Assembly (NCBI GenBank): GCA_002869845.2
Contig: NEWS02000004.1
Span: 1,188,731-1,239,291, forward strand
From: Nitrospira sp. CG24B
Lineage (GTDB): Bacteria > Nitrospirota > Nitrospiria > Nitrospirales > Nitrospiraceae
Direction of reading: 5' to 3'
Length of the DNA stretch: 50,561 nucleotides
This document shows, piece by piece, positions 8,024-15,511 of this stretch; position 1 is the stretch's first letter; the number at the start of each line of letters is the position of its first letter. The position numbers and the translations under genes were made by a program. The notes beneath the pieces are model-generated. The model was not told the origin of the DNA. It did no database searches and worked only from the letters and a program-made list of their open reading frames with translations.

Positions 8024-9802
8024 TCAATGCGCCGCCACCGACGCCTGTCCAGCTCCTTCCTTCGCCCGTGAGATGTACAGTAAGCCATCGGCCATCGCAT
8101 AGTTGAAGGGAAGCTCGCACACGACTTCACTGATCCGCCCATAGACATACTGATACAGTCGCTCGGCCTCGTCGGGGGTCATCCCCTCCTGCACTTCATA
8201 GAAAAACCCGAGACTCAGGTCCTCCGCCGACGGACGCATGATTCGTCGAATCCCATACCCGCCGGGATCGTTCATAATCGGCGCTTCTTTTTCAAGGTCG
8301 AACAGGCAGGGCTGGCAAGAAAATCCATACGACTCATGGAGCTTCTTATTCTCGACGATGAAATTCATGGTTTCAAGGGCTTCTTCTTCTTTTTCCGTAG
8401 GGAACCCAACGATGATGTAACAATGCACCGCAAGACCAAGATCCACACAGTCGCCCGCGATACGCCGGACCCATTCTTGCTTGATCCCCTTCTTCATGAA
8501 ATCCATGATGCGCTGATTGAAGGACTCCAGCCCGAAGACGATCTTCAAACACCCGGCATCCCGCATGGACGCCAGCAGCTCGCGTGAGAGATTTTTCTCG
8601 AACCGCATCTCGCAGGTCCATTTGATATCAAGCTGTTTTTCGATCAGCTGCTGGCACAACCGCCTTGTCGGCGCCAGCGCAAAGCATTCGTCGGTAAAAA
8701 AGAAATGGCGCGCCCCATAGCGTTGTGTGAGCCATTGCAGCTCCTCGACCGTCCGACCAGGGTCTTTCTGTCTAAAATTCTGATGGTCGAGGGTCAGGGC
8801 ACAGAACGCACAATCCTTGTAGTAACAGCCCCGCGAAAACTGGACCGGCAAGACCGGCTCCGGCGACAAATAGCGATCCAGCGGGAATCCATCATAATTC
8901 GGCGCTGGAAGTTGATTGACATTTTCCGAATAGAACGGTTGATTGACCGTAATCTTGCCATTTTGCCGATAGATCAGATTGGGAACCTTACTGTAGTCCT
9001 TCTTACCCGCCAGCTGATTGACCAATTCCAGCAAGGCCGTTTCGCCTTCAAACACGACAATGTCGTCGGTTAATTCGAAGAGGCTCGGACAACGGCGAAT
9101 GTTGTCCACGAGACGGGTGAAGATACTGCCGCCAATCGTCACATGAAGATCCGGGGCAGCCTCCTTGATCAGCCGACAGAGGGTGAGGCCAGGGATGATC
9201 TGAGATGTGGCCGTAATCGAGACTCCGATGAGATCAGGACGGTCATTCACGATCGAGGCAATGAATCGATCCCGGAAGAGGCTCAGATAAGGGTTCTGCC
9301 CTTCGTCATGAATGACCTTCATCAAATCTTTCGAGGAATAGATGGAGTAGTTCCCAAATTGATTATCCACAACCGTGAGCCGGGTCGGAAAATACACGGA
9401 GGAAACAACTTCCAACCATTTGTCGATCATGAATAAGCTCGCTCGATAGGCGTCAGGATCGTAAAATCCTTCGCTGCGCAATGTGTCCTTGGCGAGCTCA
9501 ATCCGATCGACGAGATAGGAGAACCGATCGAGCGAATCGGTCACCTTCGCGTAATGCTCACGACTTCCAAAACCCGTCTCCCCAGTCTGAGTCCGCTCAA
9601 GTTCGCGCTGCTTGGCGATCAACTGCTGGTAAACTTCAGCCGCATACGCTCTGGTCAGCACTGTATCCAACAATTCGATTCCAAGGTCGCGCTGCGAGAC
9701 GTCAGAAACTCCACCCTGGCGCAAAAACCCAGTCAGAGACGGCAAACTGAGGTAGGGTTGAGATGGATGCCAGGTTGGGGGGAAAAGCAGCGAGACTTTC
9801 AT
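8024..9802 (-). CDS. B12-binding domain radical SAM protein
   Basis: The protein of 592 residues starts with a cobalamin-binding-like segment (MKVSLLFPPTWHPSQPYLSL; later DLIGVSITATSQIIPGLTLC) and continues as a radical SAM barrel from about residue 300. The cluster motif is SRGCYYKDCAFCAL, i.e. C-X4-C-X2-C rather than the usual C-X3-C-X2-C; this spacing occurs in some B12-radical SAM families. Downstream are FFFTDECFALAP, GLESFNQRI and HCYIIVGFPTE, conserved in such enzymes. The substrate cannot be told; members often methylate or rearrange unactivated carbons. It follows nxrC after a terminator-like hairpin and precedes the membrane protein gene. A poly-T tract follows its stop on the coding strand without an obvious stem. 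Confidence 0.85.
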   Translation of the reverse strand: MKVSLLFPPTWHPSQPYLSLPSLTGFLRQGGVSDVSQRDLGIELLDTVLTRAYAAEVYQQLIAKQRELERTQTGETGFGSREHYAKVTDSLDRFSYLVDRIELAKDTLRSEGFYDPDAYRASLFMIDKWLEVVSSVYFPTRLTVVDNQFGNYSIYSSKDLMKVIHDEGQNPYLSLFRDRFIASIVNDRPDLIGVSITATSQIIPGLTLCRLIKEAAPDLHVTIGGSIFTRLVDNIRRCPSLFELTDDIVVFEGETALLELVNQLAGKKDYSKVPNLIYRQNGKITVNQPFYSENVNQLPAPNYDGFPLDRYLSPEPVLPVQFSRGCYYKDCAFCALTLDHQNFRQKDPGRTVEELQWLTQRYGARHFFFTDECFALAPTRRLCQQLIEKQLDIKWTCEMRFEKNLSRELLASMRDAGCLKIVFGLESFNQRIMDFMKKGIKQEWVRRIAGDCVDLGLAVHCYIIVGFPTEKEEEALETMNFIVENKKLHESYGFSCQPCLFDLEKEAPIMNDPGGYGIRRIMRPSAEDLSLGFFYEVQEGMTPDEAERLYQYVYGRISEVVCELPFNYAMADGLLYISRAKEGAGQASVAAH

Positions 9803-9932
9803 GCGACACTGGTCCTTTTATGCTTGAAAATCAGCGAGTTCGAGACCATCTTCTCTTATACCCTCCGCGCTTCGGTAAATGCAATCCCGCGGACGTAGAG
9901 AGACTGACGCCAGTGCCAGGAATCTTCAAGAA

Positions 9933-9986
9933 AAAAAGCCTCGAACCGTTCCCTCACTTACTGGGATTCCGATCCGAGGCCTTTTT
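9933..9986 (-). terminator. terminator-like hairpin after nxrC
   Basis: On the minus strand, GGCCTCGG and CGAGGC pair (stem of about 6 bp, extended by A/T pairs with a bulged G), separated by a ~30-base loop, followed by a run of seven T. It lies ~45 bases after the nxrC stop and before the radical SAM gene, so it could separate or attenuate the two transcripts. The loop is large, which weakens the call. Confidence 0.55.
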
Positions 9987-10028
9987 AAAATTACGCGACG
10001 TCGCGGCTGTGACTTGCCGCTCCGATCG

Positions 10029-10979
10029 CTACAGCTTCAACGTGAACCAGGTCGACAGCGACTTCATGCCGTTCCGTTCGATGTTGGCACCATCCCACAC
10101 CGCAAAGGCGATCGGCACCGACATGCCTGCCTTAAACTGGACATCGTTGGCATCGCCACTTTCCAATGTCCGCTTCACGACCACCCGCCAGGTCGGACCG
10201 GAATAGGCTCCGCCCTTCACAGCCCCTGACGGCTCCCAGACACCATTTCCGATAACGTCCTGGTGAGCTTGCGTCGTGAGGGTGCTAAAGCCGTTCGCGC
10301 TCAAATCTTCAACGGAACTCACGCGAAGTGTCGGATCAGACATGATGTTCCCAGACCAGATACCAGAGTTGAACGGTCCCAGGCTCCGACCAATACGGTC
10401 TGGATAGGTGACGCCCCCCGCCGGCTCTTCAAAGTAATAATCCCAGAAAATTCCAGGATACTGATCGTCGACATCCCACATTCCCGCGCTGTCCTTGCCG
10501 AGGTCCTTCTGCCATTCAGCATTCCACCGCCAGATGTTGGTCGTCCCACCGGACTGCCCCATGCACTGAAATGGCGGAGCGCCGGCTGTGTTCACCGGAA
10601 ACATCACCGCAACCTGGTCCCGGAAGTCTTGTGGGCCGATCGCCGTGTCATTCTTCGTTTGATCAATCCACTCCAGCCGCAACCCAACGTCCTTGCCGTT
10701 GGTCATCGCTTTCACGAACACCGACTTCACCGAGATATTCGGATGCATCGGGGTCGTGATGAGCTGACCACTCAACGGAATGACAACGCCCGGGACACTT
10801 TCCCACATGGGGTTGGCGCCATCCATGGGAATTTGGCCCTTCACCGTCTTCGCCGGTATCGTCACCGGTTGACTGACGGCCAGCGGTACTCGCCCCAATG
10901 TCAGCATCAGGCCGACAGTGAGGGCGGAGAGAAGAATGGCAAACACCAATTTCTTGTTGGTCGTCTGCGCTACCCTCAT
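10029..10979 (-). CDS. nxrC: nitrite oxidoreductase gamma-subunit-type heme b protein (NxrC)
   Basis: The protein of about 316 residues has a signal peptide (LVFAILLSALTVGLMLTL) and the fold of the ethylbenzene/selenate/chlorate dehydrogenase gamma subunit. Heme b ligands expected from the family are visible: Met 140 in FQCMGQ and Lys 306 in RNGMKSL. Nitrospira NXR is periplasm-facing, and this subunit is thought to pass electrons from the beta subunit to a c-type cytochrome. The ATG at 10979 was chosen for its strong ribosome site (AGAGGAGGGA, 7 bases upstream) over an in-frame start at 11048 that would overlap the chaperone. It lies directly after a TorD-like chaperone gene under a shared promoter at about 12,100. 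The alpha and beta subunits are not in this window. Confidence 0.85.
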   Translation of the reverse strand: MRVAQTTNKKLVFAILLSALTVGLMLTLGRVPLAVSQPVTIPAKTVKGQIPMDGANPMWESVPGVVIPLSGQLITTPMHPNISVKSVFVKAMTNGKDVGLRLEWIDQTKNDTAIGPQDFRDQVAVMFPVNTAGAPPFQCMGQSGGTTNIWRWNAEWQKDLGKDSAGMWDVDDQYPGIFWDYYFEEPAGGVTYPDRIGRSLGPFNSGIWSGNIMSDPTLRVSSVEDLSANGFSTLTTQAHQDVIGNGVWEPSGAVKGGAYSGPTWRVVVKRTLESGDANDVQFKAGMSVPIAFAVWDGANIERNGMKSLSTWFTLKL

Positions 10980-11044
10980 AGTGCACTCCCTCCTCTGAAT
11001 TAGTGTAAAGACTGTGTTCGCTCTCGAACCGTTACCACACTTAC

Positions 11045-12016
11045 TCACGCCGTTCCGGAAGGTTGCCCCTCCTCATTCTCCTTGTCTTTCTCTTTCACAT
11101 CCATAAAAGACTGCGCGCCAACTTCGTTCAACAACATGGTCAACTCGTTCCCCTGGTCTTGCGCGCCGCATTCATACGTTTGGCCTTCGGGGGAGCTGAA
11201 TGTCGCCGGACGATAGTCGGTTTCCGTGTAGGGCTGAGGGGTCACGCCCAAGAAGGCCGTTTCGAAATCCATCCAATCCGCGGCCATGTCAGCCACCAAT
11301 TTAAAGAGACCCGAGTCCGCCTTTTTGGTCAACATGCGACAAAACAGCGGGACCCATCGACCGATATGATTTTTGACAAACTTCTTCTCTGCGTCGACCA
11401 CGATCTGCGTCTTCTCCGGCCCATCATGGCAGAGCGAGTAGGATTCCTTGTACGCGAGAAAGTGCATGAACTCAAACTCGACACTGAGGTGATCAAGCCG
11501 TTCATGGATGTCTTTCGACAACTCAACTCCAAAGGCTTTATAGAATCCTGAAATGTCGCCCATCACATGGGATTGCGCGAACACGTGGTCATTCCCGAAC
11601 AGGGTTTCGTAGGGAGGGCAATCGAGTGTAATCACATTGCTGAACACCCGGCGATGTTCCGACTGGAGATCGCTGAGCTGCCAGTTGACACATTCGGAGG
11701 CAATCAGATTCTCAACCAGGGCCAACTGCGTCCTCAGCGAAGTCAATTTCTTCTTGGCTCGCTCGCCCCCCTCAGTGCCGAGGGCAACCTCTAACGCATC
11801 AAGGGCAGCCCGGCCATCCTCCACAAACTCGCCGCACCTGAGGTAATCAAGAAATTCCTCATCTTCCGGGTACAGGAGGCTCCAGGAGACCAACAAATAG
11901 ATTTTGCTGCGATTAAGCGCACGTTCGACGGCGGGAGAGTCCTTGATGGACACAGGACTCGGCAACGTGGCGGTGGCAGATGCAGATACGCCTTGCATCG
12001 GCTGTTGACTCGTCAT
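11045..12016 (-). CDS. TorD/NarJ-type molybdoenzyme chaperone
   Basis: The protein of 323 residues belongs to the TorD/DmsD/NarJ family of cytoplasmic chaperones that hold apo-molybdoenzymes during cofactor insertion and proof-read Tat export. Helical segments YLLVSWSLLYPEDEEFLDYL, the acidic central segment, and PPYETLFGND followed by GFYKAFGVE match the family's conserved 'Y..LF' and 'DFY.AFG' regions. It is longer than typical TorD (about 200 residues) by an N-terminal Ser/Thr/Pro-rich stretch and a charged C-terminal tail. It is first in a two-gene unit with nxrC (65-base gap), downstream of a good sigma-70-type promoter. It is probably the chaperone for the NXR catalytic subunit. Confidence 0.85.
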   Translation of the reverse strand: MTSQQPMQGVSASATATLPSPVSIKDSPAVERALNRSKIYLLVSWSLLYPEDEEFLDYLRCGEFVEDGRAALDALEVALGTEGGERAKKKLTSLRTQLALVENLIASECVNWQLSDLQSEHRRVFSNVITLDCPPYETLFGNDHVFAQSHVMGDISGFYKAFGVELSKDIHERLDHLSVEFEFMHFLAYKESYSLCHDGPEKTQIVVDAEKKFVKNHIGRWVPLFCRMLTKKADSGLFKLVADMAADWMDFETAFLGVTPQPYTETDYRPATFSSPEGQTYECGAQDQGNELTMLLNEVGAQSFMDVKEKDKENEEGQPSGTA

Positions 12017-12338
12017 ACAAATAGCCTCCCGACCACCTTAGCTCACCCCACCACCGTAGCCCCCAAGGCAGGGTCGCAGGATCTCGTATGTATATGAAAT
12101 GGGCGATACGAAGTCAAGGGTGAACTGGTTCGATCTTGTGAATGGTAATTTTCTTCCAATCGACATTGTAGGATGTGGCGCAATCATCAATCGATCTCCT
12201 CTAGCAGACAGTATCAGAAACGCCAACAGGATGTTCAAAAAGACCGTCAGCGAGGCCGCAGCGAGCGAGGAGGCGAATCGTACTCTTTGCCGTACGTTGA
12301 GCCTCTGAGCGATGCGAGAACAAAGCTGGCGGCCTTTT
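12017..12338. other. gene-free stretch between ferredoxin gene and chaperone gene
   Basis: About 320 bases without a coding region. It holds the promoter at about 12,100 and most of repeat copy D (12226-12352). The remaining ~110 bases between them show nothing I can interpret. Confidence 0.7.
12089..12117 (-). promoter_or_regulatory. predicted sigma-70-type promoter for torD-like/nxrC
   Basis: On the minus strand TTGACT, 17 bases, TATACA. The distance to the ATG of the chaperone gene is about 70 bases. The -10 region and its flanks (ATTTCATATACATAC, 15 bases) are identical to those of the predicted promoter at 43837-43866. Confidence 0.6.
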
Positions 12339-12352
12339 TCAACATCCTGCCA
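12226..12352 (-). repeat. hairpin repeat, copy D
   Basis: Left end ACAGGATGTTCAAAAAGACC, right end GGCCTTTTTCAACATCCTG: nearly perfect terminal inverted repeats of about 18 bases. The central stem is the GTAC/GTAC pair with a longer loop (TCTTTGCC). The GATGTTGA of the right end, read on the minus strand, supplies the last residues and the TGA stop of the ferredoxin gene. Confidence 0.85.
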
Positions 12353-12935
12353 GCTGCCTCGACGGTACCACACGGATAGCGACATGGTCATTGACGGTTT
12401 TACAAACCATTTCGCACATTCCACAGCCAACACAGGCTTCCTTCACCACGGAAAGATGCAGGGACGCAACGTCCATCGCAAGGGCATCCGTCGGACACTT
12501 CGAGACACAGGCATGGCAGCCTTGGCCTGCCGTGCAGAGTCGATGCGACACTGTCGCGATTCCCATTCGGACATGGTTGATTCCCTCGACCGGAAGGAGC
12601 GCCTCTGTCCCACAGGCTGTAATGCAAGGAAGGTCCTCACATAACAAGCAGGGCGACTGATCGGCGAAAAGTACGGGTGTCCCATCCCGGGGATGGGCCG
12701 CAATCGCGCCTGGTGGACAGGCCGCGACACAATCATTGCACGTCGTACAACGTTCAAGGAACAGCGGTTCTTCCACCGCACCAGGGGGACGCAGCCAGTC
12801 CATACGCATCGGCGGAGGCGGCGGCTCCGCTGGAACACCCTCCGCCTGTTTGACGAGTTCGCGCGCGGCTTTGACCGTAGAAATAACGGAGTCTTTCAGG
12901 AAATCCCGCCGACCGTATGAGGGGTTGGTTGCCAC
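12339..12935 (-). CDS. MauM/NapG-type ferredoxin with four [4Fe-4S] motifs and Tat-like start
   Basis: The protein of about 198 residues has four cysteine clusters: C-X2-C-X2-C-X3-C at CTTCNDCVAAC, C-X2-C-X4-C-X3-C at CLLCEDLPCITAC, C-X5-C-X2-C-X3-C at CTAGQGCHACVSKC and C-X2-C-X2-C-X3-C at CVGCGMCEMVC. This order is that of NapG/MauM ferredoxins, which pass electrons at the periplasmic side. A twin-arginine-like GRRDFLK lies at residues 8-14, though the following segment is only weakly hydrophobic. The GTG at 12935 was chosen (AAGGA 11 bases upstream); a TTG at 12980 would start inside repeat copy E. The final residues and TGA stop come from repeat copy D. It may be an electron-transfer or maturation partner of the NXR-like enzyme. 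Confidence 0.85.
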   Translation of the reverse strand: MATNPSYGRRDFLKDSVISTVKAARELVKQAEGVPAEPPPPPMRMDWLRPPGAVEEPLFLERCTTCNDCVAACPPGAIAAHPRDGTPVLFADQSPCLLCEDLPCITACGTEALLPVEGINHVRMGIATVSHRLCTAGQGCHACVSKCPTDALAMDVASLHLSVVKEACVGCGMCEMVCKTVNDHVAIRVVPSRQLAGC

Positions 12936-12952
12936 AGCTGGGGTTTTCCTTC

Positions 12953-13079
12953 GAGGAGGGTCAAAAGGGCCGTTCGGCAAGGCCGCAGGCGATGCAAGAA
13001 CCGGAGGCGTACCTTCGGAGGTACGTTGAGGGTTCTTGCGAGCCGAGAACGAAGCCGGCGGCTTTTTTCACCCTCCTCT
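12953..13079 (-). repeat. hairpin repeat, copy E (most diverged, still fully paired)
   Basis: Left end GAGGAGGGTCAAAAGGGCC; the complement of the right end is GAGGAGGGTGAAAAAAGCC. The centre is GTACCT-TCGG-AGGTAC and the inner stem is GCAAGAACC/GGTTCTTGC. The sequence differs from the other copies but the complementary positions have changed together. It fills the gap between the HEXXH protein gene (stop at 13084-13082) and the ferredoxin gene. Confidence 0.85.
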
Positions 13080-13081
13080 AT

Positions 13082-14080
13082 CTACATGACGCCGTCGGCG
13101 CGCAACTTATACACCTCAACACAACGATCACAGGCTCCAAAGTCCACGTCCCATCCAGGGTGATTCTCGCGGATGAAGTCAAGCACGTAGGGTTCCACCT
13201 TCGTCCCCATATCCTCGACCCACGAATAGGTGGGGAACCGACACAGCGGGCACGGGAACCCCGGCATGAGCATGATTTTGTTTTCAGTCTCAGGAACTTC
13301 ACCACCTTCCACATCCACAGCCCGATCCATCACACGAAGAATGTCGGCGGCCATTTCGATCAACTCTGAATGGGAGAAATAGGCAGTCTGCCAGAGCCCC
13401 TCGAATACCGACTTCAGTTGAGGAGGCGGAATTTTTCGGTACCACGACCGAAATTCCTTGAAGCGATCCTCCTTGCTCAGCATCGGCTCCTTGCCTGCCG
13501 CAACCAGCCGACTATCGACGCTCAAACTCCAGAGTACGCGATAGCGCTGTAAGATGAGCGTCTCTTCGCCGGGATTCTGTCCCAGCTTGGTATCTGGGTC
13601 GTAGCCGAACAGCGGGTCGATCATGTCGGAGATGTGCATCAGCTCATGGCGGCAATAGCGGGTCAGGGCCGGATCATAAAAACGACGGGGAATCAGCTTG
13701 ATCCCAACGCCCTTCTGACCATTTTCTTCAAACTGCTTCGCCAAGTCCTTTTCAACGGACCCCCATTTGCGGAGAATATCGACGCCTTCCTGATCTTCCT
13801 TCAGCACGCCTTTGATCAGGACAATGCCCACCTTCTCCTTCAAGAGCGGATACTCGTTGAATGAATCGCGGACGATATCGGAAAACCCCCAGATGCCGAA
13901 GAGATATTGATACAACTTTTTGAACTCCGCCTCCCGGTCTTCGAGCATGTATTTCTCGTAAATCGGGTCGGCATACTCATGGAATTCCTTGTAGTAGGTG
14001 GGATCCCCTTCTCGTTCCGTCTTTTCAACGAACGAATCGATGACTTCCTGGAGCAAAGCTGGTTGAAATCTGATTTCCAT
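13082..14080 (-). CDS. HEXXH-motif protein with C-terminal zinc-ribbon cysteines, function unknown
   Basis: The protein of about 332 residues is soluble. It contains HELMH at residues 145-149 (the HEXXH zinc-binding motif of many metallopeptidases) in CRHELMHISDMIDPLF, and two C-X2-C pairs near the C-terminus (CPLC about 276, CDRC about 317) that could form a zinc ribbon. I do not recognise a named family. The ATG at 14080 (MEIRFQ) was chosen because GAGGA lies 8 bases upstream; the longer reading to 14242 has no ribosome site and would overlap the divergent WD40 gene. It is the first gene of the minus-strand run leading to the ferredoxin, chaperone and NxrC, so a maturation or proteolytic processing role is plausible but not shown. 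Confidence 0.7.
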   Translation of the reverse strand: MEIRFQPALLQEVIDSFVEKTEREGDPTYYKEFHEYADPIYEKYMLEDREAEFKKLYQYLFGIWGFSDIVRDSFNEYPLLKEKVGIVLIKGVLKEDQEGVDILRKWGSVEKDLAKQFEENGQKGVGIKLIPRRFYDPALTRYCRHELMHISDMIDPLFGYDPDTKLGQNPGEETLILQRYRVLWSLSVDSRLVAAGKEPMLSKEDRFKEFRSWYRKIPPPQLKSVFEGLWQTAYFSHSELIEMAADILRVMDRAVDVEGGEVPETENKIMLMPGFPCPLCRFPTYSWVEDMGTKVEPYVLDFIRENHPGWDVDFGACDRCVEVYKLRADGVM

Positions 14081-14200
14081 GAAAAAATCCTCAGCGGCTA
14101 ATTTGGGGAGACCAGTAAGAAACACAGCGCACGACGACCCATGGACGACATGGCCATGGAAGCGGCTTGACTTGGCCGCGAGGCATCTCTTACGATCCGA

Positions 14201-15367
14201 ATGACCGACAGAATTATACTGGCTGGCCTGTTGACCAATCAAGGACTAGACAGCCAAGAAAACACGCTGCATATGCCGGAACCGACCATGACTTCACCAC
14301 TCCCTGGCGTCTCCTCAGAGATCGTCGCCGTATCAACACCTCCCATCGACTTTTTGGACTTCTGGGAAGCCGACTGTCGGGAAGTAAACACGTTCCGCGG
14401 CCATTCGCACGGAGTCTGGGTGGTCGCCTTTTCCCCTGATGGATCGACGCTCGCCAGCGGCGGCGCTGAACGCCTCGTGCGCATGTGGGACATCGAAACC
14501 GGCCGGCTCCTGCGTTCCCTGCGCGGCCACACCCATGATATTCGCGCCATTGTCTTCACACCGGACGGACAGACCTTGGCCACCGGAAGTGAGGATCGCA
14601 CAATCCGGCTGTGGAACGGGAAGACCGGCGAGCCCATGAAGCTCCTGTTCTCGCGGTACGATCATAACGTCTGCAGTCTTTCGCTCTCGCCGGATGGGCT
14701 CATGCTCGCGCGGGGCAGCTATAACAAAGACATCAAGATTTGGGAAGTCACTACGGGAACCGAGCTGATGACGTTGCTCGGGAAGGATGAGTACGACCAT
14801 CACTGGTCGGTCTGTGTGGCCTTCTCCCCAGACGGCATTCATCTGGCCAGCGGAACCGACATCGGGAAGATCAAGATGTGGGAAGTCCTTCCGAGCGGCG
14901 AGGAAACAATTCTTCACGAAGGCCATTGGCGGAAAAACCAGGAAGATTCCACCGAGACCCGCGGCTACTATATCGAGGATGACGGCGGTTTCCAAAAACC
15001 CATGGACTACTGGATCGGGGCCATGACCTTTACCCCGGACGCGAAACTCCTGATCACCGGCAGCCGGGATACCACGATCAAGCTGTTCGAGATGCCGAGT
15101 GTCGTTGAAAAGAAATCCCTCACCGGCCACAAAGGCTGGGTTCGCAGTCTCGCCGTGTCGCCGGATGGGAAAGTCTTGGTCAGCGCGAGTGACGACGAGA
15201 CCATCAAGTTTTGGGATCTATCGACCGGCCGCAACTTCCGGACCCTCAAAGGCCATAGTGGCGGTGTGCGTTGTATCACCTTTTCTCCCGATGGCAAGCG
15301 TCTCGCCAGCGCCTCCTGGGATCGGACCGTGAAGCTGTGGGAAGGTGGAGCGAAGTCGGAAGAGTAA
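14201..15367 (+). CDS. WD40-repeat beta-propeller protein
   Basis: The protein of up to 388 residues is made of about seven WD40 repeats; examples are GVWVVAFSPDGSTLASGG..LVRMWD, DIRAIVFTPDGQTLATGS..TIRLWN and GVRCITFSPDGKRLASAS..TVKLWE. One blade carries a ~40-residue insertion (around residues 230-265). There is no signal peptide, so it is probably cytoplasmic. The start is unclear: ATGs at 14201, 14273 and 14288 are in frame and none has a good ribosome site; the repeats begin well after all three. It diverges from the HEXXH gene (about 120 bases apart) and converges on the restriction-modification gene. Its partner is unknown. Confidence 0.8.
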   Translation: MTDRIILAGLLTNQGLDSQENTLHMPEPTMTSPLPGVSSEIVAVSTPPIDFLDFWEADCREVNTFRGHSHGVWVVAFSPDGSTLASGGAERLVRMWDIETGRLLRSLRGHTHDIRAIVFTPDGQTLATGSEDRTIRLWNGKTGEPMKLLFSRYDHNVCSLSLSPDGLMLARGSYNKDIKIWEVTTGTELMTLLGKDEYDHHWSVCVAFSPDGIHLASGTDIGKIKMWEVLPSGEETILHEGHWRKNQEDSTETRGYYIEDDGGFQKPMDYWIGAMTFTPDAKLLITGSRDTTIKLFEMPSVVEKKSLTGHKGWVRSLAVSPDGKVLVSASDDETIKFWDLSTGRNFRTLKGHSGGVRCITFSPDGKRLASASWDRTVKLWEGGAKSEE

Positions 15368-15511
15368 CCTTTACTCACCCAACCGTCAACGATTCAGCTT
15401 AGGCATCGCATCCCAGCCAATAGAATTTGGCACTTCCACGAGCTGCAAACGGAGCCTTTGCAGGCTTGGTTGTGGCCAGGTTAATCCGGCACTCGTGAAC
15501 GGGTGGGTGGG

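Noticed and set aside
14081..14242. Longer N-terminus of the HEXXH protein
   Set aside because: No ribosome site at 14242, composition unlike a protein start, and GAGGA before the ATG at 14080 fits much better.
15443..15463. Inverted repeat CTGCAAA / TTTGCAG between the convergent WD40 and restriction-modification genes as a terminator
   Set aside because: Stem of seven bases with weak GC content and no T run on either strand.
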